Origin: Streptomyces sp. NRRL WC-3618
GTDB taxonomy: Bacteria > Actinomycetota > Actinomycetes > Streptomycetales > Streptomycetaceae
Length of the DNA: 23,689 bases
Direction of reading: 5' to 3'
Assembly (NCBI RefSeq): GCF_001280005.1
Contig: NZ_LGDW01000033.1
Span: forward strand, 1 to 23,689
Part shown: positions 15,853 to 22,971 of the stretch, piece by piece
Layout of the letters: each line of letters opens with the position of its first letter
Numbering within the stretch: the first letter of the stretch is position 1
Translations under genes and position numbers: made by a program
Notes under the pieces: generated by a model
Databases searched by the model: none
What the model was told of the DNA's origin: nothing
The model's input: only the letters and a program-made list of their open reading frames with translations

Positions 15853-17370
15853 ATGGGGGAGAAGGTCGTGGCGGGGCAGCTTGAGCTGTCCGATCGCCGG
15901 TACTACCGCGGCAAGCTCCGGCAGTGTCTGACGGGGCTGGAGCGACTGCTGGCCGAGAAGCGGTTCGATCGCCCGAAGAATCTGCTGGGACTGGAGATCG
16001 AGCTGAATCTTGTCGGGCCCGACGGCATGCCGAAAATGATGAATGGGCAAGTACTGGAAAGGATCGCGAGCCGAGATTTCCAAACAGAACTCGCCATGTT
16101 CAATCTGGAAGTCAACATCGCCCCGCATCGCCTCGGTGGCCGCGTATTCGACCGGCTTGCGGAAGAGCTCCGCACGTCACTGGCATATGCTCACCGGAAG
16201 GCGAACGAGGTCGATGCCGGGATCATGATGATCGGCATTCTGCCGACGCTCGACCGTGACGACCTGGTCTCCTCCAACCTTTCCGATGTCGACCGCTACA
16301 CCCTCCTCAACGACCAGATCGTGGCGGCCCGCGGTGAGGACTTCACGCTCGACATCGACGGGGTGGAGCGCCTGTCGTGCACGTCGAAGTCCATCGCTCC
16401 GGAGGCCGCCTGCACCTCCGTGCAGCTGCATCTCCAGGTCACTCCGGCGCGGTTCGCCGACGTGTGGAACGCGGCGCAGGCGATCGCCGCCGCGCAGGTC
16501 GCGATCGGCGCCAACTCGCCCTTCCTGTTCGGCCGTGAGCTGTGGCGCGAGTCGCGGCCCCCGCTGTTCACGCAGTCCACGGACACACGGCCGCCGGAAC
16601 TGCAGGCACAGGGCGTACGGCCACGCACCTGGTTCGGGGAGCGGTGGATCTCGTCGGCGTACGACCTCTTCGAGGAGAACCTGCGCTACTACCCGCCGCT
16701 GCTGCTGATCTGCGACGACGAGGACCCGCTCAGCGTCCTCGACGAGGGGGGTGTGCCGAAGCTCGGCGAGCTCGTGCTGCACAACGGCACCGTGTACCGC
16801 TGGAACCGCCCGGTCTACGGCATCGCGGACGGGGTGCCGCATCTGCGGGTCGAGAACCGCGTCCTGCCCGCCGGGCCCACCGTCACGGATGTCATCGCCA
16901 ACGCGGCCTTCTACTATGGGGCCGTCCGGGCGCTCGCCGACGAGTCGCGGCCCGTGTGGACCCGGCTGCCCTTCGAGGCCGCCGCCGCCAACTTCGACGC
17001 CGCCTGCCGGTACGGCATCGACGCCCGCCTCCAGTGGCCGCGGCACGGCCGGTTCGGCGGTACGGCGGAGGTCGACGCGGTGCATCTCGTACGGGACGAA
17101 CTGCTGCCGCTCGCCGAGGCCGGTCTCGACGCGTGGGGTGTCGAGCCCGCGGACCGGGACCTGTACCTCGGAGTGATCGAGGAACGCTGTCGGCGACGGA
17201 CCAACGGAGCGTCCTGGCAGTCGGCCACCTTCCACCGGGCGCTGGAGAAGGGGCTGTCCCGGGAGGCGGCGCTGGCGGCGACCACACGGCGCTACAGCGA
17301 GCTGATGCATCTCGGGGAGCCGGTGCACACCTGGCCGGTGGGGCTGCCGGAACCGGCGCCCTTGGGGTGA
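15853..17370 (+). CDS. Glutamate-cysteine ligase family protein (GCS2-type carboxylate-amine ligase)
   Basis: The 505-residue protein belongs to the ATP-dependent carboxylate-amine ligase family that includes bacterial gamma-glutamylcysteine synthetases. Family hallmarks are the acidic strand GLEIEL (46-51), NLEVNIAPH (84-92), the TSVQLHLQV strand (188-196) and IGANSPFLFGRELW (218-231). Other members make gamma-glutamylcysteine, for example EgtA in ergothioneine synthesis. No ergothioneine or mycothiol gene is adjacent, so the substrate is open. ATG 15853 has GAGGAGGGA about 10 bases upstream. An in-frame ATG at 15754 lacks a ribosome binding site. Confidence 0.85.
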   Translation: MGEKVVAGQLELSDRRYYRGKLRQCLTGLERLLAEKRFDRPKNLLGLEIELNLVGPDGMPKMMNGQVLERIASRDFQTELAMFNLEVNIAPHRLGGRVFDRLAEELRTSLAYAHRKANEVDAGIMMIGILPTLDRDDLVSSNLSDVDRYTLLNDQIVAARGEDFTLDIDGVERLSCTSKSIAPEAACTSVQLHLQVTPARFADVWNAAQAIAAAQVAIGANSPFLFGRELWRESRPPLFTQSTDTRPPELQAQGVRPRTWFGERWISSAYDLFEENLRYYPPLLLICDDEDPLSVLDEGGVPKLGELVLHNGTVYRWNRPVYGIADGVPHLRVENRVLPAGPTVTDVIANAAFYYGAVRALADESRPVWTRLPFEAAAANFDAACRYGIDARLQWPRHGRFGGTAEVDAVHLVRDELLPLAEAGLDAWGVEPADRDLYLGVIEERCRRRTNGASWQSATFHRALEKGLSREAALAATTRRYSELMHLGEPVHTWPVGLPEPAPLG

Positions 17371-17650
17371 CCCGCGCGGGGGCGCATGAGGCGTCCATGC
17401 TCCGAAGCCCAGGACCCCACCTGGGGCCGGACCTCCTGGTGGCACTCGGCGGCCGCGCCGCACGGGGGTCGCTCAGGTCCGTCTCAGATGGATCGGGCAA
17501 GCTGTGACATCCCACGACGGTGGTGTCCCTTCCTGTGAACAGCACACGCGGCGCAGCACAGTCATCTGAGCTGCATCGGCCGCATGGGCCGTAAGGCAGG
17601 GAAAGGGGAAGCGCGCCGGAAGCGGCGGGATGACGCAACTGGAGGCAGGA

Positions 17651-18451
17651 GTGCAGGTGGAGGCGGGCGCGGAGGCTGGTTCTCGTCCCGAGGAGCGGCC
17701 GTCGCGACGGATTTTCCGGGACGAGACGCTGTTGGTTCTGGGACTTTCGCTCGGCGCGAGCGGTGTCTCCGCCCTGATCAGCTTTGTCGGATCGGTCACG
17801 AAACCGGGCGGCCTCAAGGATCAGGCGGCCACCCTCAACGCCTCGGCGGCACCGGGCCGCCCCTGGCTGGATCTCGCCTGGCAGCTCTTCGGCATCACGA
17901 CGGCGCTGGTCCCGGTCGCGCTGGTCGCGCACTTCCTGATGCGTGAGGGGGAGGGGCTGCGGACGCTGGGCTTCGACCGTACCCGGCCGTGGCCCGATCT
18001 CGGCCGTGGGGCCGCGATCGCGGCGCTGATCGGCAGCAGCGGAATCGCCTTCTACCTCGCGGCCCGTGGCTTCGGTGCCAACCTGACGGTGGTGCCGGAG
18101 GCGCTCCCCGAGGTGTGGTGGAAGTACCCGGTGCTGATCCTCTCGGCGGTGCAGAACGCGGTACTGGAGGAAGTGATCGTCGTCGGCTATCTGCTGCGCC
18201 GGCTGAAGCAGCTGGGGTGGACCCCCGGGACGGCACTGGTGGCCAGTTCCGTGCTGCGCGGGTCGTATCACCTCTACCAGGGCATCGGCGGGTTCATCGG
18301 CAACATGGTGATGGGGGTCGTCTTCGTGTACCTCTACCGGCGGTGGGGGCGGGTGGGCCCCCTGGTCGTGGCGCACTCGCTGCTCGACATCGGAGCGTTC
18401 GTGGGGTACGCGCTGCTGGCGGGGAAGGTGGGGTGGCTGCCCACCGCGTGA
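17651..18451 (+). CDS. CPBP family intramembrane metalloprotease
   Basis: The 266-residue integral membrane protein has about seven hydrophobic segments. The CPBP/Abi (CAAX protease-like) motifs are present: E173-E174 in VLEEVIVVGYLLRRL, H207 in LRGSYHLYQG, and H242/D246 in AHSLLDIGA. Together these form the metal and catalytic site of Rce1-type enzymes. The usual EExxxR is replaced by EEVIVVGY with the arginines further on. GTG 17651 is chosen because GGAGG sits 5 bases upstream. An in-frame ATG at 17630 would add 7 residues. The substrate is unknown. Confidence 0.87.
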   Translation: MQVEAGAEAGSRPEERPSRRIFRDETLLVLGLSLGASGVSALISFVGSVTKPGGLKDQAATLNASAAPGRPWLDLAWQLFGITTALVPVALVAHFLMREGEGLRTLGFDRTRPWPDLGRGAAIAALIGSSGIAFYLAARGFGANLTVVPEALPEVWWKYPVLILSAVQNAVLEEVIVVGYLLRRLKQLGWTPGTALVASSVLRGSYHLYQGIGGFIGNMVMGVVFVYLYRRWGRVGPLVVAHSLLDIGAFVGYALLAGKVGWLPTA

Positions 18452-18496
18452 GCGGGCAGCCCGCCCCCTCCCCCTGCGTACGCCCGGTCAGTGCCC

Positions 18497-19306
18497 TCAG
18501 ACGAGCAGCTCGCCGTCGATCGTCGTGACCGCTCGGCCGGTCAGCAGGGTGCGGTCGCCGCGGAGTTCCGTGCGGACCAGGCCGGTGCGGGCGGAAGCCT
18601 GGAGGCCGGTGAGGTCGAGGCGGCCGAGGCGCTCGGACCAGTAGGGGGCGAGGGCGGTATGGGCGCTGCCCGTGACCGGGTCCTCGTCGATGCCGATGCG
18701 CGGGAAGAAACAGCGCGAGACGAAGTCGTAGCCTTCGGAAGGGTTGTCGGCGCGGGCGGTGGCGATGACGCCGCGTTCCGAGTGGGCGGCCAGCGCCTTG
18801 AGGTCGGGGGTGAGTTCCAGGACCGTCTTCTCGTCGGCGACCTCGATCAGCAGGTCGTTGATGTTCGGGCCGGTGTCGAAGGCCGCGAGCGGCTCGGTGC
18901 CCAGGGCCTCGGCGATCCCGGCGGGAGGTTCGACAGGGGTGAGGGGAGCGGTCGGGAAGTCGAGGGTGATCGAGCCGTCCTCGTGGGGCGTCGCGCTGAG
19001 GACCCCGCTCAGGGTGGCGAATCGTACGGGCCCCCTGTGGGCCTGCGTGGTGTGCAGGACGTGGGCCGTGGCGAGCGTGGCGTGGCCGCACATCGCGACC
19101 TCGGCGGCCGGGGTGAACCAGCGCAGCGCCCAGTCGGCCTCGCCGCCTTCGGGCAGGCGGTGGGCGAACGCCGTCTCGGCGTGGTTGACCTCCAGGGCGA
19201 TCCGCTGGAGCCGGGCGTCGTCCGGGAAGGCGTCGAGGAGCATGACGCCCGCCGGGTTGCCGGCGAAGGGGCGGTCGGTGAAGGCGTCGACGATTCGAAT
19301 GCGCAT
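18497..19306 (-). CDS. PhzF family isomerase-like protein
   Basis: This 269-residue protein of the PhzF/diaminopimelate-epimerase fold has the family signatures RIVDAFTDRPFAGNPAGV at the N-terminus, the catalytic glutamate E44 in NHAETAF, CGHATLA at 73-79 and DEDPVTGSAH at 207-216. PhzF itself isomerises dihydrohydroxyanthranilate in phenazine synthesis. No other phenazine gene is nearby, so this is probably a stand-alone enzyme with an unknown substrate. ATG 19306 follows a leaderless-type promoter. It converges on the CPBP gene with a 45-base gap. Confidence 0.9.
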   Translation of the reverse strand: MRIRIVDAFTDRPFAGNPAGVMLLDAFPDDARLQRIALEVNHAETAFAHRLPEGGEADWALRWFTPAAEVAMCGHATLATAHVLHTTQAHRGPVRFATLSGVLSATPHEDGSITLDFPTAPLTPVEPPAGIAEALGTEPLAAFDTGPNINDLLIEVADEKTVLELTPDLKALAAHSERGVIATARADNPSEGYDFVSRCFFPRIGIDEDPVTGSAHTALAPYWSERLGRLDLTGLQASARTGLVRTELRGDRTLLTGRAVTTIDGELLV

Positions 19307-19318
19307 GGGTTGACGCTA
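19307..19318 (-). promoter_or_regulatory. Leaderless -10 element for the PhzF-family gene
   Basis: On the minus strand TAGCGT (19318-19313) ends 6 bases before the ATG, and there is no Shine-Dalgarno sequence. This is the -12 to -7 position expected if transcription starts at the A of the start codon. Confidence 0.6.
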
Positions 19319-19389
19319 GACGGGCGGCGGGGTGGCGGGCCAAGGCCGATTTCCCGGTGCTGGACCTGGTTCGGCGGCCAACGGCTTCA

Positions 19390-19424
19390 GGCGGACCCCT
19401 CGCGGAGGGGCGGTGGAGTCCGCC
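19390..19424 (-). terminator. Two-tier hairpin after the LuxR-type regulator gene
   Basis: GGCGGAC (19390-19396) pairs with GTCCGCC (19418-19424), enclosing a second hairpin, CCCCT/AGGGG (19396-19400 with 19406-19410). It lies 17 bases beyond the regulator's stop codon on the minus strand. No T tract follows. Confidence 0.5.
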
Positions 19425-19440
19425 GGGTGCGTGTGGTGCG

Positions 19441-20142
19441 TCAGGCTGCCGTCGGACGTACCAGGCCGGACTCGTAGGCGAAGACCACCGCCTGCACGCG
19501 CGCGCGTGCGCCGATCTTGGCGAGGATGCGGCTGACGTGGGACTTGACCGTCGTCGGTGAGATGGACAGCCGGGTGGCGATCTCGGTGTTCGACCAGCCG
19601 GCGGCGACCGCCGTCAGGACGTCGCGCTCGCGGCTGGTGAGCGCGTGCAGCTCGGATTCCCGTTCCGGCGAGCCGAGGGTGCGCTCCTGCCGGACGGTGT
19701 CGATGAGCGCGCGGGTGAGGGCGGGGGTGGTGACGGCGTCTCCGGCGGCCACGATACGGACGGCGGCGACCAGCTCTTCCGGGGTGGCGCCCAGGGGAAG
19801 GAACCCGCCGGCTCCGGCCCGCAGGGCCGCGTAGGCGTACCGCTCCTGGTCGGTGGGGGTGAGGACCAGTAGGCGCGGGGAGCGTGCCGCGACTCTCGCG
19901 GGTTCGGAGACCGGGAGCGGGGTGGGGGGCCGGCTGATGCGGCGGATGACGTCGACACCGTCCGTGTCGACCACGGAGCTGTCCATCAGCACGACGTCGG
20001 GGTCGAGGGCGGCGCTCATGCGCACGGCGTCGGCACCGCTCGCCGCCTCGCCGACGACGGTCAGGTCGGGCTCGGCCGCGAGGAGCATGCGCAGGCCGAG
20101 ACGCTGCAGGGTCTGACGGTGTACGACGAGTACGGAGGCCAT
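19441..20142 (-). CDS. NarL/LuxR-type response regulator with degenerate receiver domain
   Basis: The 233-residue product has a receiver-like domain at about 3-135 and a LuxR helix-turn-helix at about 165-225 (LTSRERDVLTAVAAGWSNTEIATRLSISPTTVKSHVSRIL). The phosphoacceptor position is kept as D54 and the switch threonine as T95. The acidic pair near residues 8-9 is H8-R9, and the conserved lysine after GGFL is P116. Metal-dependent phosphorylation is therefore doubtful. ATG 20142 has AAGGAG about 9 bases upstream. No histidine kinase gene is adjacent. A palindrome in the leader suggests autoregulation. Confidence 0.88.
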   Translation of the reverse strand: MASVLVVHRQTLQRLGLRMLLAAEPDLTVVGEAASGADAVRMSAALDPDVVLMDSSVVDTDGVDVIRRISRPPTPLPVSEPARVAARSPRLLVLTPTDQERYAYAALRAGAGGFLPLGATPEELVAAVRIVAAGDAVTTPALTRALIDTVRQERTLGSPERESELHALTSRERDVLTAVAAGWSNTEIATRLSISPTTVKSHVSRILAKIGARARVQAVVFAYESGLVRPTAA

Positions 20143-20159
20143 GGCGGCACTCTCCTTGT

Positions 20160-20197
20160 ACGAAACCGTTTCGTTCAGTTGTTGGCGCCAGCCTAGC
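20160..20197 (-). promoter_or_regulatory. Promoter and palindrome upstream of the LuxR-type regulator
   Basis: On the minus strand TAGGCT (20197-20192) is a likely -10 box, giving a leader of about 43 bases. The leader contains the perfect 15-bp palindrome ACGAAACCGTTTCGT (20160-20174), two 7-base arms around one base, upstream of the ribosome binding site. A related half-site, CGAAACG, occurs at 20211-20217. It may be an operator for this regulator or another protein. Confidence 0.5.
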
Positions 20198-20249
20198 TCC
20201 GTCGCTATCGAAACGCCTCCGTCTCCCATGTGGTCTGGGTCACTGACCC

Positions 20250-20288
20250 GTCTCAATGAAGTTTGACCAGTCTCATCGGAGTTTGACC
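20250..20288 (+). repeat. Left repeat pair: two tandem 19-bp motif copies
   Basis: GTCTCAATGAAGTTTGACC (20250-20268) and GTCTCATCGGAGTTTGACC (20270-20288) repeat with a 20-base period and agree at 16 of 19 positions. They lie between the LuxR-type regulator promoter and the 3' end of the NADAR gene. Confidence 0.85.
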
Positions 20289-20317
20289 GGCCCGGTGAAG
20301 TCGCGCACCCGGCACGC

Positions 20318-21439
20318 TCACACCCCGAGAATCCCAGCTCGTCGTGCCTGCAGTTCGGAGCGGACGAGTTCGAGGAGGCGCCCCGACCAGTTGCGGCCTC
20401 GGCCGGCGTTGTCACCCCAGAAGGTCGAGTTCATGTCGTCGTAAATCACGGTGGCGTCCTCCGTCGCCAACAGGACCTCGGCCAGTTCGGGGTGCTGGTC
20501 GTACTTGGCACGCAGCAGGCGTGTCATGACGGCGGTTCGGGCGTGTTCCCAGCCCTCGCGGCGAGGGACCTCGGCCGCGAGCGTGCGCGCTGCGGCGGCG
20601 GTTTCCGCTGCCGCGATCGCGTGCCGGGCCTCCGGGGCGGCGACCGACAGGGCCCAGTAGGCGTGGGCGACGGAGGGGTAGTCGGCGTCTGCGACCGTGA
20701 TTGGGGCAGGGTAGTCGTGGCGCAGGCCGAGCTTGCCGGGGTCGTCTACTGGCTGGGTCGGGAACGAGTGGTAGAGCTGGACGGCCGGGGCGTGCGGTGT
20801 CGCCGGTCCGTCCGCGGGAACGCGGGTGGCCCTCTCGACCCTCCAACGTGCCCGCTCCTCGAAGTACGCGAGGGCGCTGTCGTAGTCCTCCTGCGCGACC
20901 GTTCCGTCAAACGACAGGTAGGTCCGGCCGCCGGGCCCTGCCACCAGGACCCGCAGCGGCCAGTCCTTGCTGTCCATGTCGCCCAGCGCGTAGCGGCGCT
21001 GCGACTCGGGGACGGCCAGGAACGCCGCGCGGGCCGCGGCCCGGTTCTCCTCCGTCCGGTCGGCGAGGAAGACGTCGACGGCGGCCAGACAGCGGCCGGT
21101 CGAGTCGGGCCGACCGTTCAGCTGCTCGATGGCGTCGCGGACTTCGACGACCAGCAGCTCGGGCGTGAGCCAGCTCTCCGGCTCGTTGAACTTCCAGTCC
21201 GCCAGCTCGTGGGCGGAGGCCTCCCCGCCCTCCGGAAAGCTGGTGGCCACCCAGCCCGTGCGCAGCTTCTCCTCGAACTCCTCGACGGTGACCAGGCCCC
21301 AGCAGTCGATGAGTCCGTCGGCGTAGATGAAGAGGTCGGTGAGGAAGTAGTGGCCGCCGTTGCGGATGAAGGCGTGCCGCCAAGTTCCGGGTATGCGGAC
21401 ACCGTCCGCCGTGCGATGGGTGAGCCGGTTGCCGATCAT
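20318..21439 (-). CDS. Two-domain protein with C-terminal NADAR domain
   Basis: The 373-residue product has an N-terminal domain at about 8-205 (GTWRHAFIRNGGHYFLTDLFIYADGLIDCW; LNGRPDSTGRCLAAVD; YALGDMDSKDWPLRVL) of unknown function. Residues ~222-365 form a YbiA/NADAR-like domain ending in WGDN at 341-344, N350, and GRLLELVR at 353-360. NADAR proteins act on ADP-ribose-linked substrates, and some reverse guanine ADP-ribosylation in DarT-type toxin-antitoxin systems. Here the usual glutamate of the PSxEH motif is an alanine (YPSVAHAYWA), and the usual aspartate three residues before WG is serine. The chemistry may therefore differ. ATG 21439 has no clear Shine-Dalgarno sequence and may be leaderless (CACAAT 6 bases upstream). 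The gene is bracketed by inward-facing repeats. Confidence 0.8.
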   Translation of the reverse strand: MIGNRLTHRTADGVRIPGTWRHAFIRNGGHYFLTDLFIYADGLIDCWGLVTVEEFEEKLRTGWVATSFPEGGEASAHELADWKFNEPESWLTPELLVVEVRDAIEQLNGRPDSTGRCLAAVDVFLADRTEENRAAARAAFLAVPESQRRYALGDMDSKDWPLRVLVAGPGGRTYLSFDGTVAQEDYDSALAYFEERARWRVERATRVPADGPATPHAPAVQLYHSFPTQPVDDPGKLGLRHDYPAPITVADADYPSVAHAYWALSVAAPEARHAIAAAETAAAARTLAAEVPRREGWEHARTAVMTRLLRAKYDQHPELAEVLLATEDATVIYDDMNSTFWGDNAGRGRNWSGRLLELVRSELQARRAGILGV

Positions 21440-21512
21440 CCTGGGATTGTGCCGCAGCGGTCACCGAGCAGACCGGGATTTTCCCCGGCCGGCGCCCCGT
21501 GCTGAACCCAGC

Positions 21513-21582
21513 GGTCGAACTTCGATGAGACGAACAGGGCGGTCGTCCATCTTCAGTGAGATCGGTGAACCTCCGCTGAGAC
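21513..21582 (-). repeat. Right repeat cluster: three motif copies in opposite orientation
   Basis: Read on the minus strand, the copies are GTCTCAGCGGAGGTTCACC (21582-21564), a diverged copy beginning ATCTCACTGAAGATGG (from 21562 down to 21541), and GTCTCATCGAAGTTCGACC (21531-21513). The last matches the second left copy at 17 of 19 positions. All three point towards the NADAR gene. Confidence 0.85.
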
Positions 21583-21628
21583 AGGACATCGGTCACTTCT
21601 TTTCGGGGATTGTCGGGCGAGCTATTCC

Positions 21629-21657
21629 GATATATCGTTGACGCATCGCGACAGATC
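21629..21657. promoter_or_regulatory. Candidate PadR operator overlapping the padR promoter
   Basis: GATATATCG (21629-21637) and CGACAGATC (21649-21657) form an imperfect inverted repeat (7 of 9 positions) with an 11-base spacer. The ATAT core resembles known PadR sites. TTGTCG (21610-21615) and TATCGT (21633-21638) at 17-base spacing form a possible promoter overlapping the site, consistent with autorepression. Confidence 0.5.
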
Positions 21658-21688
21658 AACGACAACACAACGAATGGAGTGGTTTGCG

Positions 21689-22303
21689 ATGCATTCCCAT
21701 GGAGATGGCGGCCCCCGCGGTTTCGGGCGGCGTGGCTTCGAGGGGCGGCGAGCCGCCTTCGGGCCGTTCGGGCCCGGGTTCGGTGGGCCCGGCGGTCCTG
21801 GTGGTCCTGGCTTCGGTCCGGGTCCCTGGGGTGGGCGTGGCGGTCGGGGCGGACCGCGTGGCAGGGCGCGGCGCGGTGACGTCCGCGCGTCGATCCTGGC
21901 CCTGCTGAAGGACCGGCCCATGCACGGCTACGAGATGATCCAGGAGATCGCCGAGCGCAGCGCGGGTGCGTGGAAGCCCAGCCCCGGCTCGGTCTACCCC
22001 ACCCTTCAGCTGCTGGAGGACGAGGGTCTGATCGCCAACGAGAGTGAGGGCGGCAAGAAGCTGTTCGCGCTCACCGAGTCCGGTCGCGCGGCGGCCGACG
22101 AAGGTCCCGACGCACCCTGGGAAGAGGCCGGGCGCGGCGTCGACTGGGAGGCGCTGAACGACATCCGCCAGGCCGGGTTCGGTCTGATGGAGGCCTTCGG
22201 CCAGGTCTGGAAGACCGGTACCAAGGAGCAGCGCGAGAAAGCGCTCACCGTGATCAACGAAGCGCGCAAGAAGCTGTATCTGATCCTCGCCGACGAGGAC
22301 TGA
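21689..22303 (+). CDS. PadR family transcriptional regulator
   Basis: The 204-residue product has a Gly/Pro/Arg-rich, low-complexity N-terminus (residues 1-62). The PadR winged helix at about 62-140 includes ASILALLKDRPMHGYEMIQEIAERS and KPSPGSVYPTLQLLEDEGLI. A C-terminal helical dimerisation part follows. PadR proteins are usually ligand-responsive repressors of themselves and an adjacent gene. ATG 21689 is chosen because GGAG lies 9 bases upstream. ATG 21674 is in frame but overlaps that site. The imperfect operator upstream supports autorepression. Confidence 0.92.
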   Translation: MHSHGDGGPRGFGRRGFEGRRAAFGPFGPGFGGPGGPGGPGFGPGPWGGRGGRGGPRGRARRGDVRASILALLKDRPMHGYEMIQEIAERSAGAWKPSPGSVYPTLQLLEDEGLIANESEGGKKLFALTESGRAAADEGPDAPWEEAGRGVDWEALNDIRQAGFGLMEAFGQVWKTGTKEQREKALTVINEARKKLYLILADED

Positions 22304-22357
22304 TGGGCCGCTCCCGGAGACCTGTCCGCCTCCGGCGGCGTGTCCTCCGTGTGCGCG

Positions 22358-22390
22358 GGCGTCCCGTGGAAGTGTCCGCGGGGCGCCTTT
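22358..22390. terminator. Hairpin between the convergent padR and SRPBCC genes
   Basis: GGCGTCCCG (22358-22366) pairs with CGGGGCGCC (22379-22387), 9 pairs with one T-G wobble, over a 12-base loop, followed by TTT. It lies in the 116-base gap and could end padR transcription. Confidence 0.55.
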
Positions 22391-22419
22391 GCGTTGCCGT
22401 AGAGCGCTCGCGGTCGGGC

Positions 22420-22848
22420 TCAGCTCACCAGGCCGGCCAGTTTGCGCAGGGACTCGTTCAGGGCGGCCGTGCCCGAGTCCTTCAGCTTGCCGGCCATCAG
22501 GGAGACCGCCGCGCCGGTGAACTCGCCGTCGATACGGACCGTCGTGGCGTCGCCGTCGGGGGCGAGGGTGTAACGCGTGGCGACGGTCACCGCCATCGGG
22601 CCCTTGCCCCGAATGGCCAGCGTACGGGCGGACTCCAGCTCCGTGATCGTCCACTCGACCTCGGCCGGGAAGCCCATCAGCTTCATGTTCTCCTCGAAGG
22701 TGGCGCCGACCTCCAGCGCGGAGGGGCCGCCCTTCGGGAAGCTCGTGTGGGTCGCGTTCCACGCCCCGTACGCCGTCCAGTCCGTCAGCTGCGCCCAGAT
22801 CTTCTCCGCCGGTGCCTGGATGCGTGCCTCCGCGCTTATTTCGGCCAT
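22420..22848 (-). CDS. SRPBCC (START-like) family protein
   Basis: The 142-residue product has the START-like fold pattern: an N-terminal strand (EISAEARIQAPAEKIWAQLTDWTAYGAWNATH), a central beta sheet with WTITELESARTLAIRGKG and TTVRIDGEFTG, and a long C-terminal helix (NESLRKLAGL). This group is annotated as polyketide cyclase/dehydrase or lipid-transport-like, but most members bind unknown hydrophobic ligands. No polyketide genes are nearby. ATG 22848 has AGAGG about 7 bases upstream. A promoter with an adjacent palindrome precedes it. Confidence 0.88.
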   Translation of the reverse strand: MAEISAEARIQAPAEKIWAQLTDWTAYGAWNATHTSFPKGGPSALEVGATFEENMKLMGFPAEVEWTITELESARTLAIRGKGPMAVTVATRYTLAPDGDATTVRIDGEFTGAAVSLMAGKLKDSGTAALNESLRKLAGLVS

Positions 22849-22884
22849 GCGACCACCTCTGTGTCTCGGGCTGCGGTGCCGCGG

Positions 22885-22930
22885 AACGTATCCGTAAGAG
22901 CGGGAACAATCAATACTGACGAACCGTCAG
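22885..22930 (-). promoter_or_regulatory. Promoter of the SRPBCC gene with abutting TetR-like palindrome
   Basis: On the minus strand TTGATT (22913-22908) and TACGTT (22890-22885) are separated by 17 bases, giving a transcript start near 22878. CTGACG-AAC-CGTCAG at 22916-22930 is a perfect 6-bp inverted repeat 2 bases upstream of the -35 element. Its form resembles many TetR-family operators. No tetR gene is in the window. Confidence 0.55.
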
Positions 22931-22971
22931 AAAGAGCGGGGCGAACGGAAGTCGGGATGAACGGAACGAGG

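Larger units (their letters stand above)
20238..21597. mobile_element. Candidate transposase-less mobile insertion cassette with IS21-like repeated ends and NADAR cargo
   Basis: Two copies of a ~19-bp motif at the left and three at the right all read inward and bracket a single gene. GGTCACT occurs just outside on both sides (20238-20244 and 21591-21597) and could be a 7-bp target duplication. Multiple subterminal copies of a transposase-binding motif and 4-8 bp duplications are typical of the IS21 family. No istA or istB is present, so movement would need a transposase in trans. The exact termini are not resolved, and the IS21 link is an inference. Confidence 0.5.

Noticed and set aside
15583..15931. 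Open frame from ATG 15583
   Set aside because: It overlaps the start of the ligase gene, has no ribosome binding site, and its composition is unlike the neighbouring genes.
16177..17463. Minus-strand open frame opposite the ligase gene
   Set aside because: Shadow frame caused by third-position GC bias. The plus-strand GCS2 motifs are clear.
17371..17650. 280-base gap after the ligase gene, scanned for a small gene or terminator
   Set aside because: Only weak, imperfect inverted repeats were seen, and no coding frame with a start and ribosome binding site other than the CPBP gene.
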